Below, piece by piece: positions 53,106-63,268 of a stretch of DNA of 64,000 bases (position 1 is the first letter of the stretch; each line of letters opens with the position of its first letter). Below the pieces are notes generated by a model. That model was given only the letters and a program-made list of their open reading frames with translations, was not told where the DNA came from and searched no databases. Position numbers and translations under genes: made by a program. This stretch comes from Patagioenas fasciata (Eukaryota; Chordata; Aves; Columbiformes; Columbidae), in contig NC_092559.1 of the NCBI RefSeq assembly GCF_037038585.1, positions 13,130,488 to 13,194,487 of the forward strand. Reading direction: 5' to 3'.

Positions 53106-53653
53106 CAGACCGGTCTGTACATGTAGTTCCATCTACAGTAACGGGGCCCCTAGGGTATGGATTGAGTGCACTTTTAATAGGTTGTTCTTCTGCTTCAAGA
53201 CAGGGATTGTTTGTTTTGCCAGGATTAATAGACTCTGATTATGTTGGACCCATAGGCATTGTGTTGCAAGTCTTAACACCCCCTGTGACTATTAAACAGG
53301 GAACCCGTATAGCGCAATTGGTACCCTTTAGAACATGTGTTCCAAAGGCTTTAGATGCGGAAAGAGGTCAGAAAGGTTTTGGCTCTACCGGAGCCCCTGT
53401 GGTTGCTTTCACAGAAAAACTGACTTTGGACAAACCATCTAGGGTAGTTTCCATATATGGGCCTGGAAGTGAGATTAAAAGAAAAAGAATGCTTTTAGAT
53501 TCAGGCGCAGATGTGATGATTATCCCTCGCGCTGATTGGCCTCCGTGTTGGCCTTTCGAAGCAGTAAATACCATGGTAGTGGGGATAGGGGGGGCCACTC
53601 CTACTCACATCAGCACACATATGGTTAAGATAAGAGAAGAGGTCAAGGGTTAG
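53033..53653 (+). pseudogene. ERVK-like dUTPase and protease, open frame
   Basis: 206 codons overlapping gag by 73 nt in another frame, the usual gag/pro frameshift layout. dUTPase: AVGTDVTITDRSV, SRQGLFVLPGLIDSDYVG (the D-x-x-Y-x-G hydrolase motif, near 53195-53245) and KQGTRIAQLVPF. Protease: KRMLLDSGADVMIIP (active site D-S-G-A, 53498-53509) and VVGIGGATPTH (flap). The frame breaks at 53651, and the protease end VLNTTIALLGRDVMSQWG follows in a second frame to 53748. A dUTPase in pro is a betaretrovirus feature. It is the best preserved ERV gene here. Confidence 0.9.
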
Positions 53654-53657
53654 AGGC

Positions 53658-54611
53658 ATGGGTACGACCTTATGTTCTGAACACGACAATTGCATTATTA
53701 GGAAGAGATGTGATGTCTCAGTGGGGAATAGTCATGCAGTCACCTTTTTGATAATGGCCATTGCGGCGAGCGACACCCGGCCGAGTATGAAGCTGAGTTG
53801 GGAAACAAATGATCCTGTCTGGGTGGATCAATGGCCATTACCAAAAGAAAAGCTTGCACATTTAGAGGAGTTGGTTGAAGAGCAACTCCGTCTCGGACAT
53901 TTGGTCCCTTCCACCAGCCCGTGGAATACACCTGTTTTTACTATCCAGAAGAAATCGGGGAAGTGGCATTTGTTACAGGACCTCAGGGCAATTAATGCAG
54001 TAATGAAAGATATGGGGGCACAGCAACCAGGTCTTCCTACCCCAACCATGCTTCCAAAAGATTGGGATATAACTGTCATTGATTTGAAGGATTGTTTTTT
54101 CACAATCCCATTACACCCAGAGGATTGTGAAAAGTTTGCCTTTACTGTTCCAGTGCTTAATCATCAAGCTCCCATGAAAAGATATCGTTGGGTAGTGTTA
54201 CCTCAGGGAATGAAAAATTCTCTTACTATTTGCCAATGGTATGTAGATTTGACTTTAAAGTCATTTAGGCAACAACACCCTCAGATGATCATCTATCATT
54301 ATATGGATGATATCCTTTTGTGCAATGAAAAGGAAATTAGTCAGGATACAATAATTCAGTTGATGAAGCAATTAGGTCAGTGGGGTCTGGTTGTGGCACC
54401 AGAAAAGGTACAGCGAACCGCACCATGGAAATATTTAGGATATGAACTAACTCAGGCCATGATTAGACCTCAGAAGCTTACTGTGAAAGCAAAGGTAGCA
54501 ACCCTTCACGATGCAATGAAGTTGGTAGGGGACTTGCAGTGGATAAGAAATGTTGTGGGAATTACAAATACAGATTTGCAACCGTCGTTTAGTCTCCTTC
54601 GTGGGGGATGA
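53658..54611 (+). pseudogene. ERVK-like reverse transcriptase, open frame
   Basis: 317 open codons; the pol part starts about 53752. NDPVWVDQWPLPKEKL, STSPWNTPVFTIQKKSGKW, VIDLKDCFFTIPLHPED (first Asp), LPQGMKNS, and HYMDDILLCN (Y-M-D-D, 54300-54311), then PWKYLGYELT and LVGDLQWIRNVVGI. All palm residues are present. A TGA at 54609-54611 ends it. Confidence 0.92.
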
Positions 54612-55293
54612 GACCCCAAAGAACCACGGTGCCTTACACCAGAAGCACAAAAAGCGCTTGAGCAGATTGCAAGAAAAATTTCACAGAATACTGCTCAGCG
54701 GGTAAGATCAGAATTGCCTGTTACTCTTAATGTCTATAATACCAATAAGGAGGTGGCAGGACTTTTGGCCCAGTGGAGCATGGAAGAAAAGGATCCATTG
54801 TTAGTATTAGAATGAATATTTTTAAACAGCCAAAACCAAAAAAACATCATTCAAAGGTGGGAAGCCATTGCCCAAGTTATAGTGAAAGGACTAAGCTGAT
54901 TTCTGACCTTGTCTGGATTGTATGTTGCTAAAATTGTGATCCCCATTTCTTTCAATTTGTTTGACCAGATCCTTCTCAAACATGACGATCTTGCCTTAGC
55001 TCTTGCCTGGATTTCGGTGCAGGTGGACAATCATTATCCACCACATCCCATATTTAAAACCAACCTCCCCTTGGAGCCTATGTAATTTGTTAGTGAGTGT
55101 CCATTAGATGCCATAACCATTTTCACAGATGTGAGTAGTCGTTCGCGCAAAGGAGGTTTTGTATGGTTTGAGAATGGTCAGTGGCATTCACAGATTGTTG
55201 TAGCTGAAGGATCGGTTCAAATTTTAGAGTTGCAAGTGGTGATAGCAGCATTACAAAAATGGCATAACTGCCCAATTAATCTGGTAGTAGATT
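54612..55293 (+). pseudogene. ERVK-like RT connection and RNase H start
   Basis: ALEQIARKISQ, GLLAQWSMEEKDP, two stops (54814, 54897), then TIFTDVSSRSRKGGFVWFE (RNase H; the usual D-G-S is D-V-S), VQILELQVVIAALQ (Glu) and NLVVDSH (Asp). Cut exactly at the third catalytic block by the copied segment from 55294. Confidence 0.88.
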
Positions 55294-55682
55294 CTCACAG
55301 CATATGGAGGCCCTTAATGTTCTGACAGATGAACTTAAAATCTACCAGAACCTGGGTCTGCTGCACCCACAAGATCCATTGAGGTCGGAACAGGGGTTCG
55401 CAGAACATGCTTCCTATTGTGGTATATTCTAAAAAGGACCACAAGGGCTGACCAGACGCTTGTTTTTCCTCCATCGCATTTAAGGAAACCAAAGAGAGGT
55501 TGTTTCTATGCTGTAGCTATAAATAGACAAATCTGCAAGTCCAATCGAATGCAGTCAGCCTGTAAGGTTGTCATAAATTTTTTCATCGAAGTCTCCAACC
55601 CCATTTTGGCTTTCATGTTTATTGGATATTGTTTTCCCTTACCGGATCAAAGTCCTGTTTCAGTTCTATCAGTGTAGTGTTG
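55294..55682 (+). repeat. Third copy of an arm segment at the palindrome edge
   Basis: 389 bp matching 57328-57716 (offset 2034) and, inverted, 43999-44387, with two substitutions (55385, 55393). Its last four bases, GTTG, are also the first four of the right arm (55679-55682), a microhomology join. Confidence 0.93.
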
Positions 55683-56154
55683 CCTTGTCCTGAATCCTGT
55701 CCGTTGCTCACATGCTCTTCAGCCTCCAACTCCAGAGCATCCTCTCTGTTATGTAGGGATGCTTCAGGAGATGGGGGGGTGGAGCGGGGGGAGTCTTCCT
55801 CCTACCCCGAGTACAAGCAAGTGTCCAGTCTCCTTCATCTCGTGAGTTACTTGTATCAGTCAGCTTGAGGCTGGATTCAGGCTTACCTTCCTCTCACACA
55901 GCGTTAAGGCAGGCTGTCGCTCAGCCTGGTACAGCGTACAATACCACACATCCATCTCCTGCTTGCCTTCCCAGATACCATACTGCATCTCGAGCTCCTC
56001 TTGTAACATAGTTACTTGTCCAAGGAGATCTTCCAGCTGGGCATGCTTCCAGCTATGGCATCCACTGCTGCCTTCAGGTGCTGGGGGACTTCAGGTTCTG
56101 GAGCTCCATGCAACCCAAGGTATAGACAGCTCTATCAGTCCTTGGGAGGTCTGT
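55679..56154 (-). mobile_element. CR1 ORF1 5' part (right arm)
   Basis: Mirror of 45561-46036. Ends before the esterase block present at 46105 in the left copy. Confidence 0.85.
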
Positions 56155-56508
56155 TTGGGGGGGGGAGGATGTCAGCATAGATCAGCTGTTGCTGGGCTAA
56201 TCGGCACTGCATATAAAGTGTATTATGACTGGAATGAAATGGAAAAAAAAAAAGCAAAATATCCCAGGCCTGTGCTGTACAGCTTGAACATAAATTTCAG
56301 GCCTGTGTCAAGCTGCAAGATAAACTTAGCTCATTGTAACGGAGGAGTCTACCAGGGAAAAAAATGGAGACTAGTACCTTTTTCTCACAAGAACCTCTTG
56401 TTGCAAGAAAGAAGGCTTTTTCTCTTGCAATTCCCCCCCTTAAAGTGATTGGCTCCCCAGCTATTTCCCGACTTTCCTATCTCTAAAAGGTCCTGTTCCT
56501 TTCCCACT
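56155..56508 (+). repeat. Partial RU1-related segment (right arm)
   Basis: Mirror of 45207-45560, here in the same sense as 18240-18420. Confidence 0.75.
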
Positions 56509-56816
56509 TGTGGAATATCTTACAGACAGTCACCTTGAGTTACTGGAACGACCTTGACCAAAATAGAATGAGAAACCAGAATGTTTTTGTACAGTAAAAG
56601 ATATTTACAATGTGTTAGCCAAACTGCCAGAGCGCGTGCAAGGTTAAGTAAACCAATCGCAAGATAACTTTAAGCGCGTGAACAGCTAGCATAAGTCAAT
56701 AAAAACAGAAAGTTAAACATGTGTACATCAGCTACTAGCTATAAATGTAAATGCCTTGCCAAAATAAAGGGTCTCTTGGTTCACCTGCACCAGGAGTCCA
56801 TGTCGTCAATCCCTCA
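56509..56816 (+). mobile_element. LTR-A (right arm)
   Basis: Mirror of 44899-45206; plus-strand AATAAA at 56764 and a CTATAAATG TATA-like box at 56739. Confidence 0.9.
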
Positions 56817-56818
56817 AA

Positions 56819-56836
56819 TGGTAACCCCGATGTGAT
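56819..56836 (+). promoter_or_regulatory. tRNA-Trp primer-binding site (right arm)
   Basis: TGGTAACCCCGATGTGAT; mirror of 44879-44896. The leader fragment 56837-56907 follows. Confidence 0.83.
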
Positions 56837-56907
56837 AGGGTTGAAGAAATGTTGAAGCGAGCGTCCGGAGGGACTCCAGTCAAACGATCATCTCAACAGT
56901 TGGACTG

Positions 56908-57292
56908 ATATCCTTGAATAATTCCTTGCCGGGTCAGGCAAGTGTAAGCCCCTTGCTGAACCCAGGCAAGTGTAAGTCCCTGCCTAATTCAGGCAAGCGT
57001 AGTCCTTGCTAATAGAAGAAAGTGTAGTAACCTGGAGTCAGAGACGTCTCTGGCTTTGTTTGCTGTGAGTGTGTGCATGCACACACTGGATCTCCATTAT
57101 TCTTATTTGCTGTACCCCAATAATTTCCTCAACTGATATCCAAACCTGTATTTTATGTTACCGGAGTGCTAACTAATTGTATAAACCCCGTTTCTAGTCG
57201 GTGGACTTGCCAGACTCTTCCGGTCAAAATAAAAGTCTGTTTTGGACCTTGTTTGCCTCCCCTAAAACTGACTTAGGGGTCCCTCCGTGACA
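56908..57292 (+). mobile_element. LTR-D 3' part (right arm)
   Basis: Mirror of 44423-44807; AATAAA near 57228 and the terminal CCTCCGTGACA at 57282-57292. Confidence 0.87.
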
Positions 57293-57864
57293 GACCTGAT
57301 TTTGAAAAACAGAAAATGGAAATGGACCTCACAGCATATGGAGGCCCTTAATGTTCTGACAGATGAACTTAAAATCTACCAGAACCTGGGTCTGCTGCAC
57401 CCACAAGATCCATTGAGGGCGGAACGGGGGTTCGCAGAACATGCTTCCTATTGTGGTATATTCTAAAAAGGACCACAAGGGCTGACCAGACGCTTGTTTT
57501 TCCTCCATCGCATTTAAGGAAACCAAAGAGAGGTTGTTTCTATGCTGTAGCTATAAATAGACAAATCTGCAAGTCCAATCGAATGCAGTCAGCCTGTAAG
57601 GTTGTCATAAATTTTTTCATCGAAGTCTCCAACCCCATTTTGGCTTTCATGTTTATTGGATATTGTTTTCCCTTACCGGATCAAAGTCCTGTTTCAGTTC
57701 TATCAGTGTAGTGTTGGCTTTACCGATACTTCAGCTGCCAATACTAGTGGAAATATAACATCCAAAATTTCCTTGGAGATTTCCTGCTTGCAGCAAGCAG
57801 ATCTGCAGCTTCCAAGTATCTTTTCGTGGGACATGCAACTAAACAGAATTCTCAGAAAACGTTA
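57293..57864 (-). repeat. ERV segment and protease/connection copy (right arm)
   Basis: Mirror of 43851-44422. 57328-57716 is the part copied at 55294. Confidence 0.8.
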
Positions 57865-57980
57865 TTTAAGCTTACAAGGACTACACTTGTCTGAATTAGG
57901 CAGGAACTTACACTTGCCTGGGTTCGGCAAGGGGCTTGCACTTGCCTGACCCAGCAAGGAATTATTCAAGGATATCAGAT
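57865..57980 (-). repeat. LTR-D U3 fragment (right arm)
   Basis: Mirror of 43735-43850, inverted relative to 56908-57015. Confidence 0.78.
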
Positions 57981-58639
57981 TCTCCAGCACCGTTCAATTC
58001 TGCGTTATCTGATGACTCGGATGAGGATGGGGGTTTGCAGCATTTTCTTCAAAAGTTAACAGGAAAAAGAGTATGTGTACATGTTGCCCCAAGATCAGAT
58101 AAAAACTATGAAAGACTCAAGCAAAATTAGACCTATGCAATGTAACAGCTATAGATCATTTAGGATGGAATGATGGGGACTCGTTGAAAGGGGCAGGTAT
58201 CCCAGCTCTTGGAACAGACACTAATTGACACACCACAATTACAGGCGCTATTAGTTTCTGAAATCCTGAGGCAGTCAACAGACCTTGCATATCAAGCTAT
58301 GATAGATGTGTCTGAAACCAACGTAGCAGCCAAATCTTTTATAACTACTATCAGGGTCCCAGTGAGAATTACATGCAATTTATTGACCATCTTCAAGACG
58401 TCATCAATAAGCAGGTTGAAAACCTAGAAGCTAAGGAAGCACTGGTGTTGAAATTAGAAGTAGAGAATGCTAATGTTTACTTTCAACGTGTTATTTGTGA
58501 GTTTTACAGTACATATTATATGCATCTGTGTATTGCCCCTCTGAAAATCAAGCAGCTTGTCAGGAATGTGATTTAATTGTTTCACTGGTTGTTGTTAGAA
58601 TTGTTTCTTTGTGGTATAAGTACACCGTAAAACTTTCTC
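57981..58639 (+). pseudogene. ERVK-like gag capsid fused toward integrase (right arm)
   Basis: Mirror of 43076-43734. The major homology region is at 58370-58420. One base differs from the left arm: GTA (Val) at about 58323 where the left arm codes Ile. Confidence 0.85.
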
Positions 58640-59349
58640 CCCACTTTTCCCACTCGCGCTGCAAGCAGCCAGGCCAGTTATGGCAAACTGATATTACTGA
58701 ATTTGCACCGTTTGGCTGACAAAAGTACATTCATGTGTCCATAGATACCTGTTCAGGACTGCTGTGGGCTACAGCTTTGACCTCAGCAAATGCAAAAGTG
58801 GTAAAGCGTCATTTATTACAAGCTTTTGCTGTCATGGGTGTTCCTACACAGATCAAAACAGATGATGGTCCCGCATACCGTTCTGATACACTTGCAACCT
58901 TCCTCGCCCAGTGGAAAGTACAACACCTGTTCGGAGTCCCTTATAATTCTACTGGCCAGGCAATTATTGAGCGTGCACACCGCACTCTGAAAAATCTTTT
59001 GTCTGTTTTGAAAAAACAAGGGGGAATTGGTGTGAGTCCAGAGGAGGTATTGATGAAGGCATTGTATGTGCTGAACTGGCTTAATCCTAAAAGTGAGATT
59101 GAAATGGAACCTGTTGTTATGCACCATATCATAAATGTCAAAGATTTTTCCGAAAATGGACCTAAGGTTAGTGTGTTTAATGTGACAACACAACAATGGG
59201 AAGGTCCTATGTCATTAATAACCTGGGGAAGGGGATATGCTTGTGTTTCTACAGGTAACCATAAAAATTCGTGGATCCCAGCAAAGTGGGTGAGACCTTG
59301 GCTAGCTAACAAAGAAGAAACCGATTGCAATGATGACAACCCTTAACCT
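58640..59349 (+). pseudogene. ERVK-like integrase (right arm)
   Basis: Mirror of 42366-43075. First Asp in WQTDITEF at 58690-58692, TGA at 58717-58719, T-D-D-G at 58858, Glu in IIERAH near 58967. Open from 58735 to 59346. The last step of viral integration in a live element; dead here because of the stop and the lack of the zinc-binding domain. Confidence 0.9.
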
Positions 59350-59424
59350 CAGAGGTGTTATCGCTTTTAGCAATGGATGTAGCCAATGTTGAGAATACCA
59401 CTTTGTAAAACAGAGCAGGAATTA

Positions 59425-59658
59425 ATTTTTTTGTTACTGGCCAAATCTCGGAATAACCTGTTCCAATAACCTTTTAACTACAAATTAGGCAGTTGCTCTC
59501 GTGGCAGGAAAGGCTTCCACCCAGCGCGTTAGTTAGTCTATTATAACCAATAAGTATTTATATATTCCCACTTGGGACAATTCAGTATAATCCACTTGAA
59601 TCCCTTCAAAAGATCTATGCTGTTTTTCTTCCCCCTGTGGGTGATTTTCTCATACTCA
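59425..59658 (-). pseudogene. Gamma-type integrase piece (right arm)
   Basis: Mirror of 42057-42290. Confidence 0.85.
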
Positions 59659-60045
59659 AATGGCCAAAAGATGAAACGTGTAACATCAGACTGCCAAATG
59701 TCATTAGCTGAGAGTCCGCGAGGGTTGACTCCAAGGGAGGGCGAGCTTGTAATCAGACCTTGACATTCCGGGCAAGAGCGCACTATGTCTATCGCTTGCT
59801 CGAGAGTGAGACCAAACATCTTTTTTAAGGCAGCAGCATTCTGATGGAAGAAATCATGTGAAGCCCTGGCAGACTGGAAACGGACTGTAGCTACAGTATA
59901 AGAATCCGCAACTGCATTACCTTCAGTTATGGGACCTGGTAAAGTTGTATGAGAGCGTATATGAGTAACAAACAGTGGGTGTTTGCAAAGCTGTAATGCA
60001 GTTTGCAATGATAAAAACATATCAAAAAGTTGCTGTTGCGAGATT
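59659..60045 (-). pseudogene. ERVK-like RNase H end and integrase zinc finger (right arm)
   Basis: Mirror of 41670-42056. Confidence 0.88.
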
Positions 60046-60048
60046 TCT

Positions 60049-60775
60049 TTAAGTGGAGGGGATGCGCTGTAGGACCTTGACTACGTACTCAGAATCACAA
60101 ACCAAATTTAGAGGTTCCTCCCTAAAAAGCTCTAAGGCATGCAAAACTGCACCAAGTTCCACTAATTGGGTTGAGCCTTCAACAATTGTAACAGAATGAT
60201 GCCAATCGCTATCTTCACGCCAGACCACTACAGCTTCATGACACTTCCCTGAACCATCAACAAAAACTGTGCGAGCATTTGGGATAGGACCGAATACAAG
60301 TACGGTCTCTGGTCTGATATCAAAGACACACAGATTTTGAAGCAGTTTACATTTAGGCATGCCAAAACCTATGCTGTTAAGAAAATCTGCTAGCGCAATT
60401 TGCAAGGACAGAGATTGTGAATAAAAACAATCAAAATCTGCTTTCGCAAAAGGTACATATATGACAGATGGATCACGGCCTACTAAAGCCTGAATCCATT
60501 CTCTGCCTTTTTTGATCAGAGTAACAATCAATTCCAGGGGCTCAGTAATAGTTTTAGGAAAAGAATTGGGCAAAAAAATCCATTCCAAGTATATCAGTCT
60601 GTTTGCATTCTCATCATACTGTCCCACAATAGCCACAGGTTGTTTCTATGTTGTAGCTATAAATAGACAAATCTGCAAGTCCAATCGAATGCAGTCAGCC
60701 TGTAAGGTTGTCATAAATTTATTCCTCAAAGTTTCCAACTCCATTTTGGCTGCCATATTTATTGGATATTGTTTT
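60049..60775 (-). pseudogene. ERVK-like RT connection and RNase H (right arm)
   Basis: Mirror of 40940-41666; 195 open codons at 60049-60636. Confidence 0.88.
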
Positions 60776-60944
60776 CCCTTACCGGATCGAAGTCCTGTTT
60801 CAGTTCTATCAGTGTAGTATTTGCTTTATCGAAACATTGGCTGTTAATACTAGTGGAAATACAGCATTTGAAATTTCCTTGGAGATTTCTCACTTGCAGC
60901 AAGCAGATCTGCACCATCCAAGCAGCTTCTTGTAGGCCATGCAA

Positions 60945-61031
60945 CTAAACAGAATTCTCAGAAAACGTTATTTGAGCTTGCAATTTACTTAACAAATCCT
61001 GACCCAAGAGAGGTATAGGACTTTCTGGCAA
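60945..61031 (-). pseudogene. ERVK-like protease C-terminus (right arm)
   Basis: Mirror of 40684-40770. Confidence 0.8.
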
Positions 61032-61074
61032 CTACAAGAATTCATGTATTAAAACTTTGTTCCAAATTTGGCAT

Positions 61075-63125
61075 TCTATTGGTCTCAAAAAACAGCCTTT
61101 CTTTCGTTCTCTCCCATGACCTCAAAAACTAGCATGGTGAATTTACTAAGAAGTCTCTTACAACCAGTTACCACAGAATAAGTCTATTAAAAAATTTTTT
61201 TTGTTTAATTTCTGAGCTTCATTAGAACTATGGACCCATTGGTAATGCCTTTAAATTTCAACCCTCAGACTCCTTCATGCAGTATTACAGTTCTCTAGCA
61301 GTAACATTGCTTAGGGGAGGGGCGCGGGGGGGAATAAAACCTCCCTCTCGCCCCCATCTGGGATTGGCAGGATCTCCAGCCCAGCATGAAAACAAATCAG
61401 TTCCAACTCCACATCAAACCAACCTGGCTGCACTCCACACCCAAATCAGTACCAGTCTGACCCAGAGAAGCACTGAGCACTCTGACCTCCCCAAAGCTGA
61501 CCAGTGTGAAAAGAATGACTTCAGTAGGGAGGTAAAATTATGAGCTCTTTCCCCATATGTGCCAAAACCTAGGAAACAAGACAGAAGCAAAAAGAAACAT
61601 CACCAACAACCCCTGATTCAAAGCCAAGAAGCAACACAGTGCCACAATAAGGATGGATGACAATACTCCAGAGAGAGAAGAAAGACAGAGCGGGGGGGAG
61701 TAAAGCCTCCCTTTCTCCGCTTAGCAGCGGGCAAACAGGTTTTTCCTTTTTTTTTTCTTCTTTCTCTTCTTGCTGCAGTTCAGATATAGTCATGGCCACG
61801 CAGCTGGCGTAATCGCTGGTACGAAGTGGGAGGCTCTGGCAAACTCCTCGGTTACAATGAGCTGAGTTTTATACACGATTCCAATTAGCTCAACAGTTGT
61901 TACATTCCTCAGCCCCATTTACCTTTCACAATTTAAAGATGTCAAAATACAGTATATTAAACATCAATCCATTATTCCATTTTCCTAGATCCAAATCAGT
62001 TCACATTCCAGCAACTTTTAAATACAACTTCATACAATACCAAGTTCACATCCATCATAGCATTTAGGTGTTTGTTTCTTTTTTTTGTTTCTTTTTTTTT
62101 TTTCTTTTTTTTTTTTTTTGCAAAGCAGAGTTTAATAATTTAAATTCTTTTCTGGTCTCAAAATTATTAGCTAACAATATAAGCAATTACTCTAATGCGC
62201 AAGGATGCATCCTAAGGGGGAGCAAGGTAGAATTTTAGCAGTGAAATTTTAGCAGTGGAACCGGTTCCCATTTTGTAATTATTTCCCCAAACAAAATTGT
62301 CATGGTACCAAATACAAATATGCAAATTAAAATACTGAACTCAGATATGAAAACCAAATACCAAGTTCAAATATGCAGATGGATCACAGTTACACTAATT
62401 TAAGACAATCTCTCAATTTTTGCATTGCACCTTTGAACTGCTTACTGCTCAGCCAGGCAGAGGTACCGCTGGGTCTCCCTGACAAAACAGGTCAGTGTGT
62501 GCTGGAGCCCAACCGGCACCCGCCCCCCCGCCACCGCAGCAAGCTGGACCGGGCAAGGTTTTTATCAGTGTCTCATCTGGTGTGCTACAACTGTTATCCC
62601 AAAACCAGGATTCTTTACTTGATGTGCATACAAAAGAGCCAAATCCAGCACATCGAGATGTGACACAGCCCATCACAGAGTTGCGCAAGTCTGGATACCG
62701 AAATAAAGCTAGCGTGCTAGAAAGAAAAATAACAGCTACTACACACAAAATTTTACCATCGCATTCATGCAGTAAAGAACTAAATTACTCATGATCTTCT
62801 GTATTATCACAAAATGCACATTTTGAGTCAACGGATTCTCATGATTTAACAGACTGTGAACTTATCGTACCATATAACAAAGGCCTACCAAAATTGCAAC
62901 ATGCTTAAACAGATACCCACAAAGAAAACAGGTTAATAAGGAAAGCATCTTGCAGACTTTAACAAGTTTTCTGACCTGTGTGTTATCAGTTAATTCTCTC
63001 TCAGCTTGTTGAAGTTCAAATCGCCCCGCCTGTAAAACTGTCTGAAAAGATTTAATGATTTCTTGTCCGAGTGCTTTCTTATGTTTTAAAACACCTCCCA
63101 ATGCTGATTTTTTAGGAACACAACT
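61075..63125 (-). repeat. RU1 (right arm)
   Basis: Mirror of 38590-40640, including the T-rich tract at 62065-62120. Confidence 0.75.
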
Positions 63126-63268
63126 GAAAACAATCATTCCTGACCCCATCTTGCAAGTAAAAACTTTGAGGGGTGGGGGGGGGGGGGAAGCACAGGGCTG
63201 CTTGCAGCGTGAGTGGGAAAAGCGGGGAGAAGGTTTCACGGTGCACTTAAGAACAACTAGTAAAACAA

